Assembly: GCA_037974665.1 (NCBI GenBank) | Contig: CM075769.1 | Location: forward strand, 21,230,139-21,294,138 | Length of the DNA stretch: 64,000 nt | Source: Ehretia macrophylla | Taxonomy: Eukaryota; Streptophyta; Magnoliopsida; Boraginales; Ehretiaceae | Direction of reading: 5' to 3' | Shown: positions 1-12,350 of the stretch, in pieces | How positions within the stretch are numbered: position 1 is the stretch's first letter | Layout: every line of letters begins with the position of its first letter | The notes under the pieces: generated by a model | What the model saw: only the letters and a program-made list of their open reading frames with translations | The model's database searches: none | Told to the model about the DNA's origin: nothing | Program-made: the position numbers and the translations under genes

Positions 1-1680
1 TATGGTGAAAGGTTAATGAGTTTTTCAATATGAAATAATGGAGATTGATTTCATGGAATATGAAGATGATATCTAAGTATATAAGAAAAGTTAGTGAGAG
101 TTTATACCCTTAACAGATCTTGTAAATTTATGATACCTTCATTAATCAAAGTTCACCAAGGTCCAACTAAATAATATATCATGTTGTATATCTTGGGTAA
201 ACCAATCATGTCTTGTAAGATCATGAAATACAATAATATGATTATTTATTTTCTCACAGCCTGTACACTAAGTGATGATCTTAAAGTTTTCTTTAAGATG
301 GAGGAATCTAAGAAATTTTGGTCTCTAGTCTTTATGGCAGGGTATCCGTCTTTTCTTGTAGATTTCCTTCTGACTATCTAGGAAAGGTTGCAAAAGGTTT
401 TTGCACCTTATCCTTTAGCCGTTTGCAGTCTCCTTTAATGCGATGGCAAATATAAGGCCCGATATGATGTAATGTGTTACATGATATATATATCGGAGAG
501 GATACATATAGGTTCTATTGATCTTATTATGGTAATAATGATCTTTATATGAACTTTGCCCCGAGATTTTAAAGGTTTAAGAAGATAGTAAAGTTCTTAG
601 AGAAGTATTCACTAAAAGGATGGAGGCATTATTAATAATGGATTTGTGATATGATTGTAATGGATTGGAAAGTGTTCAAAATAGTGAATAACAATTATTC
701 TGTTACTTAAAGCCAAAATGCATACTTGATTTTATAGTGTTTGGATATTAAGTGGTTCTATCTATTATTGGTTACCGATATTTTGTAATATGGTGATTGT
801 AATAGAGGCTTCTTGCATAAGCTCAAAGGAACCCGATCTCATCTAGAATCCAAACATGTAAAAGTTAGTACATTTTTGCTTTTGCTTTTGAGGATTGTTG
901 AACTTTGAATGCTTGGTGGATCAACTAGACCCTTCAAGTTAGAAGGATTCAAGAACATCAAAGTCTACAAGCTTCGTCTTCAAGTTGTCTTCAAGAGAGG
1001 TATACCTTTGAACCTCTTTTTCATTATATATAGTTGATATATATCTTGAGCATAGCTAGTTTATGGACAATGTTGGAAGAATACATGTTCATGTTAGCTA
1101 AAATTGTGCAATGTGCCATAGCTATTTTCGGCCCTAGCTAGCTATCCATGCATACATTCCACGATCTTGAATTCAACTATGGAATATGCAGTGACATAAT
1201 CTCTAGATGTTGGTTAACTTTCAGGAAGCTGGTGGAATTTTCTGGGATATAGCACTCGAGCGCCAGGAAGGCACGCTTGAGTGCCCTTTTGTTGACTTTT
1301 TGGCTATTGAATTTTGACTTTTGATCGAGCGTTGACCGAGGCGTTTCCGTGCTATTTTCAGCGTTCCAAGTCTGATTACGCGCTAAGTTCGGCCAAAATC
1401 TTTCTCTTCGGACTCCATTCTTCCACCGTTTCACCCGTTTCTACATTCTTGACTTCTTGACTTGTAATTTGGATCGTTTCGGGTCTGATTTTCCACTTTT
1501 TAGTATCATCCTAATTGCATCGAAAGTATATAAGTGTTGCATTTATTCCTAAGGTAAGATGCAAATGTAGTACAAATACAATGGTTTGAGTACTGCAAAT
1601 ATAGTTACATCACACCTTGTTCATGAAAGTTACATATAAGATACTTAGCATGCTTTTCATTCTAGACTTTTCATATACAC
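1..1680. other. No recognisable gene; AT-rich, probably retroelement-derived
   Basis: No reading frame longer than about 85 codons and no recognisable protein motif is present on either strand. The stretch at about 900-1020 reads like a transcribed leader with a splice-donor-like end (AGAGAGGTATACC), and GC-richer patches occur at 1240-1450. It lies inside the internal region of the minus-strand retroelement whose primer site is at 1854-1865, so a further inserted element is likely, but I could not find its ends. Confidence 0.4.
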
Positions 1681-1871
1681 ACATTTTCATGCAATAGACA
1701 CTTTATATTCTCATTTTCATGCTAGCATGTTCTTCACTTAGGCAATCATTCACTTAAACAATCAAATAATCACATAATCTCACAATTACACTTTTATATA
1801 AAGACCTCTACCCCACAGACCGAGAAACCTATCCCCACTCATGCATTCTATAAGCTCTGATACCACCTAAA
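1681..1871 (-). other. Retrotransposon leader with tRNA primer-binding site
   Basis: Positions 1854-1865 read TGGTATCAGAGC on the minus strand, the usual plant initiator-Met tRNA primer site. It sits six bases from the start of an LTR at 1872. The bases to the left (CAC-rich, low complexity, then CCGAG and a TATCCCC stretch) match the untranslated leaders next to the gypsy primer sites at 31.5 and 34.7 kb. An element body therefore continues leftwards, out of the window or into the unassigned DNA at 1-1680. Confidence 0.7.
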
Positions 1872-2407
1872 TGTCACGCCCCGACCCAACCCTATGCTAA
1901 AGGTTAAGTCTGGACCTGACAAACGGACAGAGTCTCCTCTGTACCATGGACTAACCAGTTACCTGCAGACATAAGAAATAGTCATAAAGACAATAACCAA
2001 CATTCATAATAAACCCCATCCTTCGATATCATAACTTCCTCCAACCTTAAGGCCATCCAAGCCTTAACTAAGACAAAATAAGGCATACAAGCATGCATTG
2101 ACATAAGTTAATGAAATTCTATGTTTTAAAATCGTTTATCTTACCTCTCTAATCTTATCTATTTAACTTTCTTATATTATAAGTCCACCAACCAACCAAC
2201 CTCCATTAAACCACACAAGCATGCAACTACTAGGCAATAAAGTAAAGATTATAAGTTGTTACATGTCATCTATCACTACCAAACATACAAGCCTTAAACT
2301 TTAATATTACAATCCTCCGAAGCAATAAAATACACACAAGACCCAAAGGTCTCAAAAGTAGAACATATACACTGCAACAACACATTCTTTACATAAGCTA
2401 GCATACT

Positions 2408-2497
2408 GAAGGCGCATAAAGGCGTCAGCTTCATAATGAAGGTGCAAAAGGCGTCAGCTTCAAAATGAAGGCGCGTAATGGCGTCAGCTTCAAAAGC
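2408..2497. repeat. Three-copy tandem repeat, ~29-30 bp unit
   Basis: Three consecutive units start at 2408, 2438 and 2467. Each contains GAAGG, then a variable GCGCATAA-like core, then GGCGTCAGCTTCA. It lies within the gypsy LTR and has no clear coding role. Confidence 0.8.
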
Positions 2498-2659
2498 TGG
2501 AGCACAACGGGATTGTCTCGAGATATGTAAATAACAAAAACATGCAAGCACAGCAGAAATAATAAGAATTAAAACTTTGCATGTAGACAAGTTGTATTCA
2601 CAAAATCTCAAGAGTAAATCCGTAACTAGTACATAAAAGAAAATACATAAAAGTATATA

Positions 2660-4477
2660 CGACTACATACATATGTATTTAAATGAAATACAAGAATACC
2701 TCGGGTGGAGAACTCGGATGTAGACTCTTAAAATGAAGATCTTGACTCTGACAAATCTCTTCCGCAAGTGCAAAGGCCCTAGTCGGTCCATGGGTATCCA
2801 AAAGCAAAGGACAACTAACTAATTATAGTGCTAGCTTAGTTAAGTCCAAGAGCTTAGGTAAACATGAGTTGTAAATTAAAAGCAAAATGTTTATTATCTC
2901 TACTAGCCTTGGCCGAAATTACCAAGAGAAAAATAGAGAACTTTTGCTTCTAAAAGTGTGAGAATTTCGGCCAAGATATGCAAACAAGAATGAAGAACAT
3001 GTCTTCTATTTATAGATACATGAACATGTTTATCAAATGACAAGTGTCATGATCTAAGCAAATCAAGAAGCCAAGTGTTCAAATCCTACATATGGCCGGC
3101 CATAGGAGGGCATTTTGGAAACATTTCTCTTGCAACTTGTTGTTTGTCTTTTAGTGCAAGTTGTCTTTTGTCCTTTTATGCTTTGTCTTTTAGTGTTTTG
3201 TGTTTTAGTGCAACTTGTTGTTTGTCTTTTAGCAAAGAAAAACATTAATTAATTTTAAACCCTTTTAGAATAATTAATTCAAGATTGACCTCTCAATCTA
3301 TGCACTCTTGCCCTAATACTTTTTAGTATTTACACTTTGACCCTAAAACTTTCAAAAATTATGATTTTGGCCCACTTAACTGGTAATGCCCAAAATAACA
3401 CCGTTAACACTTTAACGTGTTTTCAACTCAATACCAAGCTCAAATATGCTTTATTCATGATACCCTAAGTGTGTGACTTTCTAGGTTCATGACCGTACAG
3501 CGATAAAGAATCAATTCTAAAAATATCTCCGCCATTTTCTGGAATACCTTTATGTTCATGAGTGACACGCTAGCAACGAATGTATCATGACAATATGTAC
3601 AGTAATGAAGTCCAATTCCAACGAACCTATTTACAGTCACAAATTAGCGTGCAGTCCGATCCTTCTGTTAAAATGTCCTGATCGTTGTGGGGACCATGAA
3701 ATGATTAAGTCCACTAAACGATTCCATGCATAGATCTAATTCGGTGAAATGAGAGATGACATCTATGGAAAAATACCTTTCTATCATTCAACTACCCCGG
3801 CCGAGGATTTCTCATTTCAGACAACCGACACTAGATCGCATAGGACATCGCCTCACTGTCGAAGGTTAACAGATCCTATCTTGGCAATTACCTGTCGGTC
3901 TCTATATCACAAGACTAAACTACAAGAGGCCGTATCTCACCCTCAAAGAAGGCGAGCATTATCCAAACGCAATATTTAGCCCCTGATATAGTAGGTAGTC
4001 GTAATTTCTCAAGTCAAATGATTAATTTGCACAATTTGTAACGAATGACAAACTATTAATCCAAAGTCATGTAGTTTGTCACTCTGGTCACATTCAATGA
4101 TCCGTTCTACTAACGATCACTCATATGTGAGTTAATCGCATCCCTATGTTGTTGTTACTCAACGCTCACTACCATTTATCATTAATATCTCTATGTTAAT
4201 CAAAGGTAACTACATATGATAGTCCATACTTGATTATTCTAGTCCTGGTCGAATAATCTAAGGACTATGAATGCTTTTGAATGTTTATCATGTCGAAGAA
4301 ATATGCAGTCGAATTCTCAACACATTAAGAATATACTTCTTCTCAGAAAAACATTAAGGACATATTCATATAATTGAACGGAGAATATGAACATCCAATA
4401 AATATACCATTCAGATTTACATCAAAATGCCCTATATAGGTCATCTAACTATATAGCATTAGGGCATATCTCTAACA
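2660..4477 (-). mobile_element. Ty1-copia-type solo LTR
   Basis: The right end reads GGGCATATCTCTAACA, which on the minus strand begins TGTTAGAGATATGCCC. This closely resembles the end of the copia LTR at 60360 (TGTTAGTGATATGCTC). The two also share internal blocks, such as CAAACTATTAATCCAAAGTCATG and the TCACATTCAATGATC region. No copia coding sequence adjoins it, and gypsy LTR sequence lies on both sides. TATAC occurs just left of the inferred left end and again at 4478-4482, consistent with a target-site duplication. The left end lacks a clean TG, so it is placed only to within a few bases. Position 3120-3240 holds a run of TTGTCTTTTAG-like short repeats. Confidence 0.65.
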
Positions 4478-4803
4478 TATACAAGCACTCCAACCTCAGC
4501 AAGTACAAGTAACACAACAACTCAAGGCAATGGCTCAGTTTGAACCTCCTCTACCTCGTCTACTGCTAAACAGCTAGGGGTCAACCTCAGCTTCTCCTGA
4601 AACATGCTAAAAAAGGAATGAGCAACCACAATTGCTCAGTGAGGGATGGGATACAGTTAACCGGGGCATTTTTGAAAACATTTTCGTACAATGCGATAGT
4701 TATACATAAGAACAAGAAGATGTGCAATATAGAAACAATTATACAATTTAAATACCACACAATAAAAAGGATACGATCGATAACCCTTATCACTCTAATT
4801 CTC

Positions 4804-4845
4804 GAACCACGAACCATGAACCATGAACCACGAACCACGAACCAC
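4804..4845. repeat. GAACCAC/GAACCAT short tandem repeat
   Basis: About six imperfect 7-bp units of GAACCAY lie between the CTCAGTGAGGG block and the ACTCCGGATGTACC block of the gypsy LTR. A related degenerate run (ACGAGCACGATCACGAGCATG) occupies the equivalent place in the LTR fragment near 37075. Confidence 0.85.
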
Positions 4846-5138
4846 TAACTTAATCTCGATATGCCGACATCCCAAACACCAATGGGTACTCCGGATGTAC
4901 CGATACCTATGACCCAGCACCCCATAGCAAGCTCCAGACTAGGCGAATGTGGGAATAGCTACGGAGCTAGAGCAACCAACTCTGGCAAGCCCTATGCTGC
5001 CCAGAGAAGCTCATCACATTCGTGCGACGATAAGGTTGCGTAACTATCGATTCGATAACACAAATAGCAACAATAATAGCAATTTAACAATATAAGCCAC
5101 TAAACACATATTCGAGGGACAACAAAGTAGGTTGCCCT

Positions 5139-6803
5139 TGTAACACCCCGATGCCTCACCTTTACCAAGCTCCAAGACACAAGATTAGGCTCAATGGATC
5201 AACCTAGCATGTAATAGAACACATATTTATCACAAGAAATTTCATAGATGTCACTCATAGCCAATAATAACAATAAGAACAATATCCAAGTAGGCAATAC
5301 TAGCTCAATGCAAGAAAACTATCAAAAACACTACTCAGACTCTAACTTCTAAAGGCTACTACAACCAAACAAGCTACGAGATTGGAAAACCGACTTCACT
5401 ACCCTCTCTTAGGCACATTATGGCATGATTCTAAGCTACGAAACATCACTTTCCCAACAAAACCCCGAAAGTCCACTTAGCACATTTGAACTACAGCTAG
5501 ACTAACCGATCACCCAATCAATGCCACAATTGCACTAAAAGTGCTTCCATACATATACAAGACTAACCCCTAACTCTAAATGAGCATGGTCAACACTTGG
5601 TCAAACGGCGCTTTTATCAACTAAGGTTATTTGACTCTAGACCGAAGCACGAGGTTCCGAATTCTCAGGAAAACTATTCAAACCTTCTAGTGACACCTTA
5701 TGATACTTCTTGGGCCCTTGAAACCACCCTTTAACCCGCAATTACCTCAAAAGTCCCAAAAGACCCATAGGTGATTTGAACTACACCTACCCAATCCGAG
5801 CCTCAACCGACTGCCACAAAAGCACATTTAGCATTCTTACATCTATTAAACACCAAATATGAACTCAAACTAAGCCCAATTAATACTTTTGCACAAAGCC
5901 CCTTTATAAATTCACTCAATTTCACTAATTAATCCAAGTTCTGAGCCATTTAATCACATATACAAGTTAATCTAAATTCAATAGCACCAAAATAACCAAT
6001 AGATTGCATAATTATAAGCTCAATAACAAATTTGTACAAAAACCCGAGAAATCACTATTCATCTTCTTCCTCAATCAACCTCATACCAAAAAATCATGCA
6101 AACAAGCCAATAAATTACACAAATCAAGTCTTTAACACATGATAACAATTCTTTGTGAAGTAACTTTGCAAGATATGACCATATAAACACAAATCTAAAA
6201 ATCAAAGTTTAAGCAACTAAACTTGAAAGTTTATGAATGCTAAAAACCCTCACCTCTAAGCTTAAGATATGCTAGGAATAAGCCTAAAGGGAGATGAAAT
6301 CACTTGAAGATTGCTTGGTTAAGCTTGAGATTGAAGATTGATGAAGAAAAATTCTCTCTTGGTGCAAAGAGGCCGTAGGGACAAAGTAGGGATTTTTGAA
6401 ATTGTTTTATATGTTATGTTGAGCATTTGTGTTATATTAGACATATATAATTAGTGTCCTATGCAAAATAGTACTATTTTAGCAAGACAAAGTTCATTTA
6501 ATGAGTTAAACAACTAATTAAAGTTAGCTAAATAGTATTTCAACATCTTACTATTTATACGATATAAGAAAACATTTTTCCAATGCGCACTCCCAATATG
6601 CAATGCGCGAAATCTTATTTTCATTCCTCCTATGAGTTATGCAACCTAGGAAAAATACGAAACCGGGCAAATTAAACAGTCAAAAATGCACTATGAATAG
6701 TAATAACTAAATAACACATATTCAAGTAATTAAATGCACATTGAAATGCACGAAAGATATGCAACAGTTAATTTAAAACATGATAGAGGTCTCAGGCGTT
6801 ACA
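5139..6803 (-). mobile_element. Ty3-gypsy solo LTR with 5-bp target duplication
   Basis: It starts TGTAACACCCCGATGCC and ends GGTCTCAGGCGTTACA, so on the minus strand it is TG...CA bounded like the other gypsy LTRs here. GCCCT immediately precedes it (5134-5138) and immediately follows it (6804-6808). No internal region or second LTR is present, so this is a solo LTR left by LTR-LTR recombination. Length is 1665 bp. Confidence 0.88.
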
Positions 6804-7792
6804 GCCCTCACACGTAGATATCAATGTACAAGCAAGTTAATAAACATTCACAACAAGTAGTAATACAAGGCAATTAAAGCAATAACCCTTAATTTCTAAC
6901 TTTACCCTTTAGCTCAATGTCATTAATCAATGCACAAACAAGATACAAGGCACCCAATCCATAAACCAACTATACCACACTTCTAGTTGCACTTTATGAC
7001 CTACTCTAGAACCACGAAACTCCACTTTTAACGGTGTATAGCATAAAAGGCCCGGAAGCCCCGAAGGTACTTTGAACTACAGCTACCCAAACCAACCGCC
7101 AAACGAGTGCCATAAAAGCATTTTAAGAACCACCATACCTAATAAACACTAACTATGATGTTCAATTATACCCGGTTGATGATTTTACGCAAAGCACCTT
7201 TTGATTTTAAGCCAATTTCACAAGTTTTCACAAATTCCAATCAAACCAATCACACATAATCACTAATATATGTTCATTAGCACCTATGGAATCAATAGAT
7301 AACATAAAATAAAGCTTAGAAGCAATTTTGCACAAAAACCCTAGAAAAAGTACTATTCATCATCTTGTTAAATTTACCCTTTACAAAATTCAATCCAATA
7401 ATCCCCTACACTACACAAATTAAGTCTTTAGAGCATGTAGACAATACTTTGTAAAGGATTCAAGCATAACTTGGCCATAAAACATCAAATCTAGAAAATC
7501 AAAGTTTAGATCATAAACTTGAAACAACATGTTTATGCAATTCCCTCACCAAAATAGCTCAATATATGCAAAGAGTACCCTAGGATAACTTGTATCCACT
7601 TGAAATTTGCTTAGTTGAACTCAAGATTGAAGCTTGATGAATAAATTTTCCTCTTTGGCTTGCAAGGAAGCTCACGGGTTCATGGGGGGCATAGGGGGAA
7701 TTTTGGCAATTGTTTTATAAGCTAATGTATAATGTTGTGTAATATCTAGGATATATAAAAGGTCCATTATGCAAGTGGGCCACTATTCATGC

Positions 7793-10014
7793 TGTAAGGC
7801 CCAGACGAGACCTCACGTGCATATATGTCATATCATGCATAAATAAATCATTTTATATACATTTACCTTGTTCTATATGTTTTATAATGATTTATATACA
7901 TTTGTCTCGATTTACGTACATTGCATTGGTTAATGTGCATTCGAGTATTTTAGATACTCTATACGATAATGGATTCTATTACGTAGGCTAACTAACTAGA
8001 ACACTTAGATTAGAACCAAAAGGGCAAACTAGTAACACATAAGAAAGTTTAGCGGCACTCTTGTCCTTAAGCTAAAATTGCATAATATCTTGACACTATT
8101 CTATCCTAGGCAAAAACACAAACAATACACACCAAATCTCTACACCACATACACATTACACACACACATAAATTTGAAACTACACACACACCCTACATAC
8201 ACCACACTCTCTGATTTTCGACTAAGGCAAAAGAGAGAAAGAGAAGGAGAAGAAGAGAAGGAGGGAGAGCAAGCAAAGTGCAGCCATCTTCCACCATTTT
8301 CTTACATTCCCAAGCTTCTACTTGCATCTTGAACATCATCTCTTGCATTCAACTCCACATCTAGGTGAGGGATTTTTCAAAACTTCTTTTAAAAGCTCAT
8401 TCAAGGTTATTTGATGTTAGTCTTGCTTATGGTATGCTTACATGAGATATGTATGAAGTTGATTATATTGTGTGTTGTAGATCTAGGAATTGAAATTTCA
8501 TGTTAGGTATTTATGGATTGTTGAGGTTGTGTTTTCCCGTCAATGATCCAATCGTTACCTTTTCCATCCGGTCGACCGGATGGAGCATGTATTGCCCGGA
8601 TCAATACACTCTGCCGAGTGTTGTGGCCTCTATTCGGTCAACTAGATAGAGGCTATATCGCCCGGATATCCTAAATTGCTGGAAAGAGCAAAGAACTTGT
8701 TTTAGTGATTCTGGGGGCTACCGGTGTCAGATTGAGGCAGGGTCAGAAACGTTAGAACCGTATCGAACCCTATTTTATCATGGTAGGATTAAATTGTGGA
8801 TTTGTGCTATAGGTTATATGCTACATTGTTGCCAATCCCTATATGAGGCTAAGAAGACTATGGAATGTAGGCATTATTGATGTCTTTTGCTAGTTTTATA
8901 GTAGGGTATCAATGTCCTTCGTCGAACAAGATTCATAAACATTACATGACATTATTTGAGGCCTAAATGCATGTAAGTTATGTACTTGTTTGCATACGTT
9001 ATTTAGTGTTCCTATGCATATTTGTGAACCTTGCATGCCTATATGCTACATTGTCGATATTACTGTTATAATGGAAACAACCTACTTTATTGCTATCTTA
9101 GTACCTCTCTCTCTTGGTGACGTCACTTGGAGAGTTGGGTATTATATATGTATATATATTATCAAGGTTGCAACCTTCTAAAGGCTTTGGTGTGATCGAT
9201 GGCCTCGGACAGCATCGGGCTTACCAGTTGTACCCACGACCACCTTGGACCTATTCTTTACTTTGAGGGGAGCTATCCGGAACCCTTGGTTGTTGATGAA
9301 GTTTGGAGTGGAGTTTTCTTTGAGGACTTGATTCTCAGTTGTGGTGTCGGGTTATTATTATTAATTGATTCAAGACAGAAGCTATCAATATCAGCAATCA
9401 TCGTATCCTTTTGCGATAAGTATCTGTGTTCCTTATATTATTGTATACTTGAGTTACTACTTGTTTACATACATGTGCATTCTTATGTGCATGGCATGAT
9501 TTTTTCGAATTGTTTGCGAAAAGAGAAAACCATTGCGAAAACCCTTTCCTATTCCATCCTCACTGAGCTATACATAGGATTAGTTCACCCTCTTTTAACA
9601 TTTCAAGTGAGGTTGAGCCTGAGCAAGGCACTTAAGATGATGATGGAACTCCTTGGTGTGATCCCAAGGACTTCTGCTTTATGTGATCACTACTTGTTGA
9701 TGTACTTGAGATGTAAATGATGTATAACTTATTCTTTTGGACAATTCCGATGTAACTAAATACTTATATTCTTTTGAGGCCTAGAAACCTGAATGTTGGT
9801 TAGACATTATGCTTGAACAGGAGGGTTGAAGTCTTATACATATGTAACAAGTTATGGGTACCTTTCTAAGGCCGATGACTTGGTTGACTTTTGAACTCTG
9901 ATGGAATATAAAAATAAGTATACAGGTTGTTAAGCTTTCAATTTACAGATTTACTGGTTATGAATATCACATTCCAGCCTTAGCCTTTGCAAGTATACGG
10001 GTCGGGGCGTTGCA
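7793..10014 (+). mobile_element. Plus-strand LTR, probably solo, without clear target duplication
   Basis: It starts TGTAAGGCCCAGACGAGACC and ends GGGTCGGGGCGTTGCA. The CCTCACTGAGCTATAC block (~9560) reads in the plus direction, opposite to the surrounding gypsy LTRs. Host LTR sequence resumes on both sides: the pattern CACTATTCATGC then AAGACAAGCC aligns with the solo LTR at 6460-6510. The flanks CATGC and AGACA do not match, so a normal 5-bp duplication is not seen. The 173-codon frame at 9199-9720 has no protein motif and is LTR sequence. Confidence 0.6.
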
Positions 10015-10219
10015 AGACAAGCCCAAAAGAAAGTCCAAAAGTCCATTTAAATGTAGTTGGCCCATTAAAAACATTATTCTACTATTCACTCAGTTTGAAA
10101 ATCATTTTTCTAACGCGCTCTCCCAACATGCAATGCACAAAATAACGATGAACGAATCATAAATATATGTTAATGCAAGTAGGAAAAATTTAAAATCACG
10201 GAAATAAAATAATAAAAAT

Positions 10220-10540
10220 TTATCTCCGAGCTTGGGTATCACATAACACATTATGGAGATTTGAGAGATTTAGAGGTAATACCAACCAGTAGGCCAGCTT
10301 GCTGATTTTCTCTATAATTTCAAATGGTTCGACGTATCTAGGGCTCAATTTACCACCCTTGTCATGCCGTACCAACCCTTTATGAGGAGAGAGCTTCAGA
10401 AACTCCCGATCTCCAACCTCGAACTCCAAGTCCCGTCTTTTTTTTGTCGGCATAGCTCCTCTATTGGCTTTGAGCTGTAAGTATCCTTTTTTCTTATCAA
10501 ATGCACCTTTTATATCTTCTCTATAAGCTCCGGCAGCCAA
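10220..10540 (-). pseudogene. Ty3-gypsy integrase C-terminal domain remnant
   Basis: The minus-strand frame contains FEVGDREFLKLSPHKGL, GKLSPRYVEPFEI and a LALPPxLSxLHNV-like end. These are the blocks of the GPY/F region at the C-terminus of plant gypsy integrases. The frame ends shortly after this region with no following chromodomain, and LTR-derived sequence starts within about 15 bp. Together with the missing polypurine tract this indicates loss of the very 3' end of the element. It is the tail of the broken pol whose other parts lie at 10741-12350 and 29058-30177. Confidence 0.8.
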
Positions 10541-10740
10541 GTAGGGTCTACGATCTTTTTTTCCCCAACTTCGTCCTAGTACAACGGAGATCTACATTTC
10601 CTTCTGTACAATGCTTCATAAGGAGCCATGCCAATCGTAGCCTGATAGCTATTATTGTAGGCAAACTTGGCCAACAACAGATGTTTCTCCTCACTTTTCC
10701 CAAAATCTAACACACAAGCCCATAACATATCTTCCAATAT

Positions 10741-11468
10741 TTAGATGGTCCTTTCTGATTGCCCGTCCGTCTGAGGATGATAGGCTGTACTGAAACTCAA
10801 CTTTGTACCCAAAGCGGCATGTAACTTCTGCCAGAACTTAGATGTAAATCGAGGATTCTGATCTGATACAATACTGGCTGGCACACCATGTAATATCACT
10901 ATATGTGTTACATACAAGTCCGCCAATTTCCCGAAGTCATCTTGTTTACTCGTTGGGATAAAATGTGTTGTCTTTGTCAAACGATCAACAACAACCCATA
11001 TAGCATCACATCCCCGTGAAGACCTCGACAAATCCGTCACGAAATCTATAGTCACATGCTCCCACTTCCACTGAGCTATCTCCAAGGGTTGTGATAAACC
11101 AACCCGTCTCTGATGTTTAGCTTTTACTCTTTGGCATGTCAAGCACTTGGCTACAAATTTTGCGATTTCCCTCTTTATATTGTTCTACCAATAGTATAGC
11201 TTTAAATCCCGGTACATCTTTGTACCTCCCGAGTGGATGGTGTACTTAGAATTAAGAGCTTATTCCAAGATCTTTCTTTTCAATTCGAGATTGTTAGGCA
11301 CACAGATTTGTGTTCGGAACCTCCACAGTCCATCATCACATCTCTTGAAATCCGGACTGTCATCTTTAATCTTCTGAAATAGAGGTCCCATTGTTGAGCT
11401 TCTTTAATTTCTGCTTGCCACGATGGTTGTACTTGTAAGCTAGCAAATAGAACTCCATTTCTAGTCAA
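10741..11468 (-). pseudogene. Ty3-gypsy integrase core remnant
   Basis: Reading down the minus strand, an RNase H-integrase linker lies at 11280-11468. Next comes the zinc-finger end (MTCQRVKAKHQ), then the catalytic core with the three acidic positions in context: TIDFVTDL, IVSDQNPRF and DGQSERT. The core is complete in one frame (10741-11142), but the linker and the segment to the C-terminal domain are in other frames, so the gene is broken by frameshifts and stops. The D-D-E residues are still present. It belongs to the same pol as the RNase H just to its right. Confidence 0.85.
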
Positions 11469-11540
11469 CCTCGGTTACCACTGACATGCCTCCTCAAGCA
11501 TCTCCCACCCCTTTACCTCTATTTTTGCAATACTTGTCTT

Positions 11541-12350
11541 TCAGCTTAAGGTGTCTGCCACCACATTCGCCTTCCCAGGCACATAATTGATGGTACAGTT
11601 ATAATCGTCCAATAACTCCATCCATCTCATCTGCCTCTTATTAAGCTCCTTTTGAGAGAATAGATACTTCAAACTTTTATGGTCGGTGAATACCTCAAAC
11701 CTGCTACCCCACAAACAATGTCTCCACTTTTTTCGAGCAAAGACTATCACCGCCAGTTCCAAATCATGAGTAGGATAGTTTATCTCATACAGCTTCAGCT
11801 TTTTGGAGGAATAAGCAATCACACGTCATTTTGCATCAAGACACAACCTAAACCTTCCTTAGAGGCATCACTGAAAATGGCAAATCCTTGTGTCCAATCC
11901 AACAACGCAAGAATAGGCTCTGAAGTTAATCTATATTTTAGCTCTTGAAAGCTACTCTCACACTTATCATCCCAGGTGAACCTTATCTTTTTCTGAGTAA
12001 GTCTTGTGAGTGGTCCTGCTATCTTGGAGAAATCCTTTACAAAGCTCTGGTAATACCCCGCAAGACCAAGAAATCTCCATACTTCTGTCATATTCTCTGG
12101 TTTCTTCGAGGATAACACCACTTCGACCTTGGCCGAATCAACTGCAATTCCTTCCTGAAAGATAATATGCCCTAAGAATGTCACCTGTTGTAGCCAAAAT
12201 TCACACTTGCTGAACTTGGCATATAATTGATGTTCCCGAAGCTTCTGCAATACCAGATGTAGATGCCGCTCATGCTCATCCTCAAACTTAAAGTAGACTA
12301 AGATATCATCAATAAAGATCACCACAAATTGATCCAAATAGGGCTGGAAT
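11541..12350 (-). pseudogene. Ty3-gypsy RT C-terminal half and RNase H remnant
   Basis: The frame at 11819-12350 begins [17 protein letters not shown], which carries the RT catalytic F-x-D-D motif. It continues through [26 protein letters not shown] and the tether [15 protein letters not shown]. RNase H follows in a second frame (11541-11822), with [29 protein letters not shown] and [13 protein letters not shown]. The two frames overlap, so a frameshift separates them. The RT is cut exactly at 12350, and its N-terminal half continues at 29058 beyond a 16.7-kb insertion. Confidence 0.9.

Larger units (their letters stand above)
1872..10208 (-). mobile_element. Long Ty3-gypsy LTR broken by three nested insertions
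   Basis: The LTR opens with TGTCACGCCCCGACCC next to a primer site and has the layout of the other gypsy LTRs here: a CAGAGTCTCCTCTGT block, AAGGCCATCCAAGCC, a CTCAGTGAGGG block near 4640, and an ACTCCGGATGTACC block near 4890. The host sequence is 1872-2660, 4478-5138, 6804-7792 and 10015-10208, interrupted by LTRs at 2660-4477, 5139-6803 and 7793-10014. The right end lacks the expected terminal CA and polypurine tract and runs straight into decayed pol at about 10210, so a small deletion is inferred. It could serve both as 3' LTR of the gag-pol element to the right and as 5' LTR of an element to the left. Confidence 0.6.

Noticed and set aside
9199-9720. 173-codon plus-strand frame
   Set aside because: It lies wholly inside an LTR (7793-10014), has no recognisable domain and no supporting splice or promoter context.
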